DNA from: JBCBGF01 sp039820585
GTDB taxonomy: Bacteria; Pseudomonadota; Alphaproteobacteria; Rhodobacterales; Rhodobacteraceae
Length of the DNA stretch: 7,269 nucleotides
Assembly (NCBI GenBank): GCA_039820585.1
Contig: JBCBPV010000109.1
Location: 1 to 7,269 of the forward strand
Reading direction: 5' to 3'
Below are positions 1 to 5,823 of the stretch, piece after piece. The first letter of the stretch is position 1; every line of letters starts with the position of its first letter. The notes beneath the pieces are model-generated. The model saw only the letters and a program-made list of their open reading frames with translations, had not been told where the DNA came from and did no database searches. The translations under genes and the position numbers were made by a program.

Positions 1-403
1 AGATCTCGGCCTGAAACGCGCTATCGCACAGGACCAGCGCGACGACGCCCGCGGCAAAGGGGTTGAGACTGACCCCGAGGATCACTGGCAGACCGTAATA
101 GACCCACAGTATCATCACCAGTATCGGGATCGAGCGAAAGACCTCGACATAGACCCGGTTTGCGCCACGCAAGATGCGGTTATCCGACAGCGCGCCCAGT
201 GACACGATCATCCCAAGGATCACCGAGAATGTTATAGAGATGACCGAGATGACAACGGTCAACCACGCCCCGCCGAGCAAAAACTTGAGGTTGGTGGTGC
301 CCTGTTCCGTGAGTGGAAGTACAGCGTACCAGCCCCAAGAGTAATTGCTTTGACCGCACCCAGCGAGAAACAGAAGGCTTAGCAACACCAGCCGTTTCCG
401 CAT
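1..403 (-). CDS. Amino-acid ABC transporter permease (HisM/GlnP/GltK type), N-terminal part, cut by window edge
   Basis: About 134 codons are visible, and the C-terminal part lies beyond position 1. The protein is an inner-membrane permease subunit of a polar amino-acid ABC importer. After a short N-terminal region it has a hydrophobic segment at about residues 42-70. The conserved stretch around residues 85-109 (YVEVFRSIPILV followed by WVYYGLP) is typical of the His/Glu/Gln permease family. The SAFQAEI motif follows at 128-134, just before the edge. The first 16 residues look like a lipoprotein signal: basic MRKR, a leucine-rich core, then the lipobox L13-A14-G15-C16. I chose the ATG at 403 because it gives this signal and has GGGAG upstream. 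An in-frame ATG at 451 would add 16 residues but lacks a clear ribosome site and overlaps a palindrome. The gene is co-oriented with hutU, 173 bases downstream of it, so histidine uptake is plausible. Substrate specificity is inference only. Confidence 0.88.
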   Translation of the reverse strand, partial: MRKRLVLLSLLFLAGCGQSNYSWGWYAVLPLTEQGTTNLKFLLGGAWLTVVISVISITFSVILGMIVSLGALSDNRILRGANRVYVEVFRSIPILVMILWVYYGLPVILGVSLNPFAAGVVALVLCDSAFQAEI

Positions 404-413
404 CCCCCAGTCA

Positions 414-418
414 CTCCC
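414..418 (-). promoter_or_regulatory. Shine-Dalgarno candidate for the permease
   Basis: On the minus strand GGGAG lies 10 bases before the ATG at 403. The spacing is slightly long, but this is the best purine-rich element near either candidate start. The alternative ATG at 451 has nothing comparable upstream, which supports the shorter protein with the lipobox. Confidence 0.45.
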
Positions 419-444
419 GAAAAAAAGTTCTGACAGAAGCGTGG

Positions 445-466
445 TTGACATAACGTTCTATGTCAA
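445..466. promoter_or_regulatory. Perfect inverted repeat TTGACATA-N6-TATGTCAA upstream of the permease gene
   Basis: An exact 8-bp inverted repeat with a 6-bp spacer sits 42-63 bases upstream of the preferred permease start. It is AT-rich and symmetric, as expected of a binding site for a dimeric regulator. On each strand the first arm contains TTGACA, a perfect -35 hexamer, but I find no convincing -10 element at 16-18 bases on either strand. A Rho-independent terminator is less likely, because the arms are AT-rich and no T tract follows directly. Its role as an operator is inference. Confidence 0.5.
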
Positions 467-500
467 CGAATGCGCCTCATATGCAATAACCTTTTGGTGA

Positions 501-541
501 CTGCCTGGGCCCCCCCGCATCCACGCCCAGAGAATGGGCAG
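501..541. repeat. Imperfect GC-rich hairpin downstream of hutU
   Basis: CTGGGC at 505-510 pairs with GCCCAG at 525-530 across a 14-base loop. CTGCC at 501-505 can pair with GGCAG at 537-541 if about seven bases bulge out. It lies 36-76 bases after the hutU stop in the direction of transcription. It could slow transcription or protect a hut mRNA 3' end, or mark partial termination between hutU and the permease. There is no following U tract, so it is not a standard intrinsic terminator, and it includes a run of seven C that could form by chance. Confidence 0.3.
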
Positions 542-576
542 GTTGTGCACAGACCTTTGGCCAGGACGCCAACGGT

Positions 577-2247
577 TTAGCCCAGGATCCCCGGCAACCG
601 CAGCCCCTGCACCCGTGCGCACTCAATCGCCGTCTCGTATCCCGCATCCGCATGCCGCCACACACCCGAGGCCGGGTCGTTCCACAATACACGCTCCAAT
701 CGTGTAGCTGCTTCCGGCGTGCCGTCCGCGCAAATCACCACGCCCGCGTGTTGGGAAAAGCCCATGCCCACGCCACCGCCGTGATGCAGGCTGACCCATG
801 TGGCCCCTGATGCGGTATTGATCAGCGCGTTCAAAAGCGGCCAGTCCGATACCGCGTCCGATCCGTCCTTCATCGCCTCGGTTTCCCGGTTGGGCGAGGC
901 GACCGAGCCACTGTCCAGATGATCACGCCCGATCACCACCGGGGCCGACAACTCGCCCGAGGCGACCATTTCGTTGAAGGCCAACCCTGCGCGATGCCGA
1001 TCCCCCAACCCGATCCAGCAGATCCGCGCGGGCAAGCCCTGAAACGCAATCCGTTCGCGCGCCATGTCGAGCCATGTGTGTAGATGCGCGTTGTCGGGAA
1101 ATAGCTCCTTCATCTTGGCATCGGTTTTGTAGATGTCTTCGGGGTCGCCCGACAGTGCGACCCAGCGGAACGGACCGATCCCTTTGCAGAATAGCGGTCG
1201 GATGTAGGCAGGCACAAAACCGGGGAAGGCAAACGCATTCTCCAGCCCCTCGTCCAGCGCGACCTGGCGAATATTGTTGCCATAGTCCAGCGTTGGCACG
1301 CCGCCGTTCCAGAAATCCACCATCGCCGCGACATGGGCTTTCATTGACGCACGCGCAGCAGCCTCAACCTCCTTGGGCGCGCGCTCGCGTTTGTCGCGCC
1401 ACTCGGCCAGGGTCCATCCCTGCGGTAGATAGCCGTTAAGCGGGTCATGGGCGCTGGTCTGATCCGTTACCAGATCGGGCCGCACACCGCGCCGGAAAAG
1501 CTCGGGGAAGACATCAGCGGCGTTGCCAAGAAGGCCTACCGATTTCGCCTCTCCCGCCTTGGTCCAGCGGTCGATCATCGCCAGCGCTTCATCCAGACTG
1601 TCAGTCTTTTCATCCACGTAGCGGGTGCGCAGGCGAAAATCGATGCTGTCGGGATTGCACTCGACCGCCAGACAACAGGCCCCGGCCATGACCGCCGCCA
1701 GCGGTTGCGCCCCGCCCATGCCGCCAAGGCCCCCGGTCAGGATCCAGCGCCCTTTCAGAGAGCCGTCGTAATGCTGACGCCCGGCCTCGGCAAAGGTTTC
1801 ATATGTGCCCTGCACGATGCCTTGCGTCCCGATATAGATCCACGAACCGGCGGTCATCTGCCCGTACATCGCGAGCCCGCGCTTATCGAGTTCGTTGAAG
1901 TGATCCCACGTCGCCCAATGCGGCACGAGGTTCGAGTTGGCGATAAGGACCCGCGGCGCATCGGCGTGCGTGCGGATGATCGCCACCGGCTTGCCCGATT
2001 GCACGATCAGCGTTTCGTCGGCTTCGAGGCTTTTCAGGCCATCAACGATCAGATCGAAATCCCGCCACGTCCGCGCCGCCCGCCCGATCCCGCCATAGAC
2101 CACCAGTTCATGGGGGTTCTCGGCCACATCCGGATGCAAGTTGTTCATCAGCATCCGCATCGCGGCCTCGGTCTGCCAGGACTTGGCGGTGATCTCTGGC
2201 CCGGTGGGCGGATAGACGTCACGGGTGTTCTTGCGCGGGTCGGTCAT
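577..2247 (-). CDS. hutU: Urocanate hydratase (urocanase)
   Basis: This cytoplasmic, NAD+-dependent enzyme converts urocanate to 4-imidazolone-5-propionate, the second step of histidine degradation. The 556 residues match the usual family length. Visible family signatures are YGGIGRAARTW at 51-61, the glycine-rich TGGLGGMGG at 171-179 (part of the NAD region), DQTSAHDP at 262-269, DYGNNIRQ at 321-328, the FPGFVPAYIRPLFCKGIGPF block at 341-360, and the HHGGGVGMGFSQH stretch at 488-500. Cys410 falls at the same number as the active-site cysteine known from the Pseudomonas putida enzyme. The ATG at 2247 has GGAGG five bases upstream and overlaps the hutG stop as ATGA, so translation is probably coupled. 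It is the last hut gene of the operon. No truncation or odd residue was seen. Confidence 0.98.
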   Translation of the reverse strand: MTDPRKNTRDVYPPTGPEITAKSWQTEAAMRMLMNNLHPDVAENPHELVVYGGIGRAARTWRDFDLIVDGLKSLEADETLIVQSGKPVAIIRTHADAPRVLIANSNLVPHWATWDHFNELDKRGLAMYGQMTAGSWIYIGTQGIVQGTYETFAEAGRQHYDGSLKGRWILTGGLGGMGGAQPLAAVMAGACCLAVECNPDSIDFRLRTRYVDEKTDSLDEALAMIDRWTKAGEAKSVGLLGNAADVFPELFRRGVRPDLVTDQTSAHDPLNGYLPQGWTLAEWRDKRERAPKEVEAAARASMKAHVAAMVDFWNGGVPTLDYGNNIRQVALDEGLENAFAFPGFVPAYIRPLFCKGIGPFRWVALSGDPEDIYKTDAKMKELFPDNAHLHTWLDMARERIAFQGLPARICWIGLGDRHRAGLAFNEMVASGELSAPVVIGRDHLDSGSVASPNRETEAMKDGSDAVSDWPLLNALINTASGATWVSLHHGGGVGMGFSQHAGVVICADGTPEAATRLERVLWNDPASGVWRHADAGYETAIECARVQGLRLPGILG

Positions 2248-3029
2248 GTCGGCCTCCAGTCGCGTAGGGTGTCGAGAAGTGTGCGCAGATGACGGCGCAG
2301 GGCATTGGCCTTTTCATCGCGATAGGTCCAGGGCGGGGCCTCATCCATGTAAGTGGACTGTGCCAGTTCCATCTGGATCGCGTGGAACCCTGCGTCCGGG
2401 CGCCCGTAATGGCGCGTGGTCCAGCCGCCTTTGAAGCGGCCGTTCACGACGAATGTATACCCTTCCGCGGTGGCGCAAAGCTCTGCTGTCAAAGCGCTGA
2501 TGGAAGGCGCACAGGTCGTGCCATTGTTGGTGCCGATGTTGAAATCAGGCAGCGTGCCGTCGAAGAGATACGGCACGTTGGAGCGGATCGAGTGGCAATC
2601 GTATAGCACCGCAAACCCGTGGGCGGCGCGAACGCGGTTCAATTCCTCGGACAATGCCATATGATACGGCGCGTGGTAGCGTTCGGTGCGGTCGGCGATT
2701 GTGCCCGCATTCGGTGTGCCTCCCTCGTGATAGATCGGATATCCGTCGAAATCGGTCTCAGGACACAGTGCGGTGGTGTTCTGGCCAGGATAGAGGCTGA
2801 TCCCCGTTGGATCCCGGTTCACGTCGATCACATAACGATGCACCAGCGTGCGCACTGTGGTCACATCATCGACCAGATCGGCATAGAGGCGGTCCACATG
2901 CCAATCCGTGTCGGCCAGCGCCCTGCCCCGATCATTAAGATCGCGCGCCACATCTTCAGGCAGCCAGGTTCCCGTATGCGGAAGGCCTAGAACCAGCGGG
3001 CTGTTGCCCCGGCGAACCTCAATCTCCAT
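2244..3029 (-). CDS. hutG: N-formylglutamate deformylase (N-formylglutamate amidohydrolase)
   Basis: This enzyme hydrolyses N-formyl-L-glutamate to L-glutamate and formate, the last step of the five-step hut pathway. It belongs to the N-formylglutamate amidohydrolase family, not to the arginase-like formiminoglutamases that are also called HutG in other bacteria. It has 261 residues, a normal length. Visible conserved stretches are LPHTG at 16-20, DTDWHVDRLY at 40-49, HRYVIDVNRDP at 64-74, YDCHSIRS at 143-150, and the YGRPDAGFHAIQMELAQSTYM stretch at 208-228, which holds likely metal and substrate ligands. The open frame extends upstream to 3224, but that part is antisense-like, Gly/Arg-rich and lies inside hutH. 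The ATG at 3029 gives the family N-terminus and forms TGATG with the hutH stop. Its ribosome site (AAGGTG, 8 bases away) is weak, consistent with coupling to hutH. Confidence 0.96.
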   Translation of the reverse strand: MEIEVRRGNSPLVLGLPHTGTWLPEDVARDLNDRGRALADTDWHVDRLYADLVDDVTTVRTLVHRYVIDVNRDPTGISLYPGQNTTALCPETDFDGYPIYHEGGTPNAGTIADRTERYHAPYHMALSEELNRVRAAHGFAVLYDCHSIRSNVPYLFDGTLPDFNIGTNNGTTCAPSISALTAELCATAEGYTFVVNGRFKGGWTTRHYGRPDAGFHAIQMELAQSTYMDEAPPWTYRDEKANALRRHLRTLLDTLRDWRPT

Positions 3030-4555
3030 CAGGGCGTCACCTTGGCGCCTGCCGCCCCGGCCAGATCGCCGCCAAGGATCAAGGCGGCTGCCGCCTCGAT
3101 ATCCCCAGCCATGTACCGATCCGCGCCCAAAGGCGCCACCCGCACCCGCAACGCCGCCAGCGCCGCGGCCAGAGGTGCCGATGTCTGAAGCGGTGCCCGC
3201 GCCTCGATCCCCTGGGCCGCGCACATTGCCTCAACACCAAGGATCACCGACAGGTTCGCCGTCATCTTCCGCAACCGCAGCGCGGCGTGGGCGGCCATGC
3301 TGACATGATCTTCCTGATTGGCAGATGTGGGGGTGCTGTCGGTGGAACAGGGCTGCGCAATATGTTTGTTCTCGCTCATCAACGCGGCCGTCGTCACCTC
3401 GGCGATCATCAGGCCCGAGTTCAGACCGGGTTCTGGCGTCAGGAAGGGCGGCAAATCAAAAGACAACGTCGGGTCGACCATCAACGCCACCCGCCGCTGA
3501 GCGATGGCCCCGATCTCGGACAGAGCAAGCGCCAGGATATCAGCAGCAAACGCCACTGGTTCGGCGTGGAAATTCCCGCCAGAGAAAATCGCCTGATCCT
3601 CAGCCACCACCAGCGGGTTGTCTGTGACCGCATTTGCCTCCACAGTCAGGGTCCGCTCGGCAAAGCGGATCAGGTCCAGCGCGGCCCCGGTGACCTGCGG
3701 CTGGCACCGGATGCAATAGGGATCTTGCACCCGCGTATCGCCATCGCGGTGGCTTTCCCGGATTTCGCTGCCCGCCATCAGATCGCGCATCGTCTTGGCG
3801 ACGTCGATCTGCCCCGCATGCCCGCGCAAATCATGGATCGCGCTACGTAGAGGCGCAGTGGACCCCATGATCGCGTCTGTGGACAGGGCCGCAGTCACCA
3901 CACAAGCGTCCACCAACCGCCAGGTCTCAAACAGTGCCGCCAGCGCGCAGGCGGTGGAGAACTGCGTTCCGTTGATCAGCGCCAGCCCCTCTTTCGGGCC
4001 CAGCACGATGGGAACCAGCCCGGCCCGCTCCAACGCCTGCGCCGCGGGCATAGTCGTGCCCTCAAACACCGCGTCGCCCTCACCGATCATCGCCGCGGTC
4101 ATATGCGCCAGCGGGGCCAGATCACCCGACGCGCCGACCGAGCCCTGGCTTGGCACCACAGGCAGCACATCGGCGGCCAGCATCGCCTCGATCTGCGCAC
4201 AGGTGGCCCAGCGGACCCCTGAGGCACCCCGCCCCAGCGACAACAGTTTGAGCGTCATCATCAGCCGCACGGTAGGCGCGTCCAAAGGCGCCCCCACCCC
4301 GCAGCAATGCGAGACAATCAGGTTGTGCTGCAAAAGCTCGGTATCATGTGCGGGGATCTTGACCGATGCCAGCTTCCCGAAGCCCGTGTTTACGCCATAG
4401 ACCGCCGCTTCGCCCGCTGCCGCCTGGCGCACGATCTCTTCTGCGGCCTCTACCTGCGCCCGTGCATCGGGGTCCAGCACCGGGGCCTCGGCTCCACGCC
4501 AAACCGCTTCTAACGTGTCGAGCGGTGTGTCGCCGGGATGCAGGACAAGGCTCAT
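3029..4555 (-). CDS. hutH: Histidine ammonia-lyase (histidase)
   Basis: Histidase removes ammonia from L-histidine to give trans-urocanate, the committed first step. It belongs to the aromatic amino-acid lyase family and carries the self-made MIO electrophile, formed from Ala142-Ser143-Gly144 in GSVGASGDLAPL. At 508 residues it keeps the numbering of the P. putida enzyme almost exactly: Tyr53 in YGVNTGFG, His83, Asn195 in LINGTQ, Tyr280 and Arg283 in QDPYCIRCQPQ, Phe329 in SGGNFH, and the glutamate in SANQEDHVSM (Glu415). It should act as a cytoplasmic homotetramer, as known for the family. The QDPYCIRCQPQ and NFHAEP contexts favour histidase over phenylalanine or tyrosine lyases. The ATG at 4555 has GGAGG six bases upstream and overlaps the hutI stop as ATGA. 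Confidence 0.98.
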   Translation of the reverse strand: MSLVLHPGDTPLDTLEAVWRGAEAPVLDPDARAQVEAAEEIVRQAAAGEAAVYGVNTGFGKLASVKIPAHDTELLQHNLIVSHCCGVGAPLDAPTVRLMMTLKLLSLGRGASGVRWATCAQIEAMLAADVLPVVPSQGSVGASGDLAPLAHMTAAMIGEGDAVFEGTTMPAAQALERAGLVPIVLGPKEGLALINGTQFSTACALAALFETWRLVDACVVTAALSTDAIMGSTAPLRSAIHDLRGHAGQIDVAKTMRDLMAGSEIRESHRDGDTRVQDPYCIRCQPQVTGAALDLIRFAERTLTVEANAVTDNPLVVAEDQAIFSGGNFHAEPVAFAADILALALSEIGAIAQRRVALMVDPTLSFDLPPFLTPEPGLNSGLMIAEVTTAALMSENKHIAQPCSTDSTPTSANQEDHVSMAAHAALRLRKMTANLSVILGVEAMCAAQGIEARAPLQTSAPLAAALAALRVRVAPLGADRYMAGDIEAAAALILGGDLAGAAGAKVTP

Positions 4556-5751
4556 GCGCCGCCTCCGTAGATCACGTCATGCAGGGGTGAGGCACCAATG
4601 CGATAGGACAGCTCCGCAGGCTGCTCCACGTCCCAAACCGCCAGATCCGCCCGCATCCCCGGCGCGATCATGCCCCGGTCCGACAGGCCCAGCGCGCGGG
4701 CGGCGTTGCGCGTCGTACCGGCCAACGCCTCTTCCGGGGTCAAGCCAAACAGTGTGCAGGCCATGTTCATGGCCAACAAGAGCGACCCAAGCGGCGAGCT
4801 GCCGGGGTTCCAGTCTGTCGCCACTGCCATCGGCACCCCATGCGCGCGGAACGCAGAAACTGGCGGCTGCTGCGTCTCGCGCAAGGTATAGAATGCCCCG
4901 GGCAAAAGAACCGCGACACTGCCCGCCGCAGCCAAAGCCCGCGCATCCGCATCGGTGGCATACTCCACATGATCCGCCGACAACGCCCCATACCGCGCCG
5001 CCAGCGCCGTGCCGCCGATGTGACTGAGCTGTTCGGCATGCAGCTTCACTGGCAATCCCAGCGCCACCGCAGCGTCAAACACCCGCTCGATCTGCGCAGT
5101 ATCAAACGCGATCCCTTCGCAAAACCCATCCACCGCGTCGACGAGGCCAGCCTTTGTTGCAGCACGAAGCGCAGGCAGGCAAATCGCTTCGATATACGCA
5201 TCTGCATCCATCCCAGCAGGCACCGCATGCGCCCCAAGGAAACTGGTCCGCACCGCAACGGGGCACGCCTCGCCCACCGCGCGGGCCGCGCGCAACATCT
5301 TCAATTCGGTTTCCTGATCCAAGCCATAGCCCGACTTGATCTCAACCGTCGTCACCCCATCGGCCCTCAAGGCATCGACCCGTCGGAGAGCGCTAGCCAC
5401 CAGAGACTCTTGGCTCGCCGCGCGCGTCGCTGTCACCGTGGATACGATGCCCCCGCCCGCTCGGGAGATCTCTTCATAGCTCTTGCCGTTGAGGCGCATC
5501 TCGAACTCACCCGCTCGGTTGCCGCCATGGACCAGATGCGTGTGACAATCAATCAGCCCCGGCGTCACCAATCGCCCGTCCATGGCCCAACGCCGCCATC
5601 CGGCATGCTCCGCCGGGCAGTCGGCCAACAGACCGGCCCACTGAACCATTCCCGAATCAATAGCCACCGCTGCGTGCTGACATAACCCGTATGGCGCAGA
5701 GCCCGGGGCCATAGTAGCAAGTGTTATGTCGGTGATTAGGGTCTTCTCCAC
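4552..5751 (-). CDS. hutI: Imidazolonepropionase
   Basis: This enzyme hydrolyses 4-imidazolone-5-propionate to N-formimino-L-glutamate, the third step. It is an amidohydrolase-superfamily metalloenzyme of 399 residues, within the normal size. Candidate metal ligands are His70 and His72 in DCHTHLVHGG, His238 in KLHAEQLS and Asp313 in ATDWNPGSSP. Other family marks are the KSGYGL motif at 139-144, LGAHAVP around His175, and the ADHVEY motif around His261. The start is GTG at 5751, supported by AAGGA eight bases upstream. The next in-frame ATG, at residue 14, would remove the first strand of the N-terminal beta-sandwich. It is the first gene of the minus-strand operon, next to the divergent control region, and its stop overlaps the hutH start. 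Confidence 0.97.
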   Translation of the reverse strand: MEKTLITDITLATMAPGSAPYGLCQHAAVAIDSGMVQWAGLLADCPAEHAGWRRWAMDGRLVTPGLIDCHTHLVHGGNRAGEFEMRLNGKSYEEISRAGGGIVSTVTATRAASQESLVASALRRVDALRADGVTTVEIKSGYGLDQETELKMLRAARAVGEACPVAVRTSFLGAHAVPAGMDADAYIEAICLPALRAATKAGLVDAVDGFCEGIAFDTAQIERVFDAAVALGLPVKLHAEQLSHIGGTALAARYGALSADHVEYATDADARALAAAGSVAVLLPGAFYTLRETQQPPVSAFRAHGVPMAVATDWNPGSSPLGSLLLAMNMACTLFGLTPEEALAGTTRNAARALGLSDRGMIAPGMRADLAVWDVEQPAELSYRIGASPLHDVIYGGGA

Positions 5752-5759
5752 CGCGGGAG

Positions 5760-5764
5760 TCCTT
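5760..5764 (-). promoter_or_regulatory. Shine-Dalgarno for hutI, supports the GTG start
   Basis: Minus-strand AAGGA lies eight bases before the GTG at 5751. No ATG nearby fits the family N-terminus, so this site decides the start. Its last two plus-strand bases also belong to the 5763-5783 dyad. Confidence 0.7.
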
Positions 5765-5783
5765 GATTTGTATATGCGATCAA
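5763..5783. promoter_or_regulatory. Candidate operator: dyad TTGAT-N11-ATCAA with an embedded TGTA-TA half-site
   Basis: Five-base arms frame an 11-base centre, which also fits the T-N11-A pattern of LysR-type boxes. Near the centre, 5769-5778 reads TGTATATGCG. This matches six of eight fixed positions of TGTA-N2-TACA, the pattern I recall for GntR-family HutC in Pseudomonas. Which regulator uses it, if any, is not shown by the sequence. Confidence 0.4.
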
Positions 5784-5790
5784 CAGAATG

Positions 5791-5809
5791 TGACCCCAGT
5801 TAAAAGTCA
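5791..5809. promoter_or_regulatory. Second dyad in the control region: TGAC-N11-GTCA
   Basis: Four-base arms sit around 11 bases just before the hutF ribosome site, with the centre 27 bases from the centre of the first dyad. The arms resemble those of the 445-466 palindrome (TGAC-N12-GTCA). Arms this short can arise by chance, so confidence is low. Confidence 0.3.
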
Positions 5810-5812
5810 ATC

Positions 5813-5816
5813 GAGG
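5813..5816 (+). promoter_or_regulatory. Shine-Dalgarno for hutF
   Basis: GAGG lies seven bases before the ATG at 5824 and supports that start. Confidence 0.65.
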
Positions 5817-5823
5817 TCTGCCC

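Larger units (their letters stand above)
5752..5823. promoter_or_regulatory. Divergent hutI/hutF control region
   Basis: These 72 bases must hold the promoters for the hutIHGU operon and for hutF. The region is visibly AT-richer than its surroundings and contains two dyads described separately, plus ribosome sites at both ends. I cannot place a confident -35/-10 pair for either direction. Weak elements are TTGACT on the minus strand at 5805-5810 and CAGAAT on the plus strand at 5784-5789. Joint control of both transcripts from here is an inference from the divergent layout. Confidence 0.6.

Noticed and set aside
404..451. Longer permease starting at the ATG at 451
   Set aside because: It lacks a ribosome site, buries the lipoprotein signal behind 16 extra residues, and places the start codon inside the palindrome. 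It is kept only as an alternative.
445..466. Palindrome as a Rho-independent terminator
   Set aside because: The stem is AT-rich and no T tract follows directly. A nearby run of T on the minus strand (421-426) is about 19 bases away.
477..692. 71-codon minus-strand frame covering the end of hutU and the spacer
   Set aside because: It starts within hutU in another frame, is Cys/Arg/Gly-rich and resembles no known small protein.
1447..2292. 281-codon open frame on the plus strand, opposite hutU
   Set aside because: It is antisense to a well-conserved urocanase, has an Arg/His/Pro-rich composition typical of high-GC shadow frames, and shows no recognisable motif.
3030..3224. Upstream extension of the hutG frame
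   Set aside because: The added 65 residues are Gly/Arg-rich, lie inside hutH, and are absent from the family N-terminus. The ATG at 3029 fits both the family and the TGATG junction.
4840..5685. 281-codon open frame on the plus strand, opposite hutI
   Set aside because: It is fully antisense to imidazolonepropionase, with low-complexity Arg/His-rich content and no supporting ribosome site.
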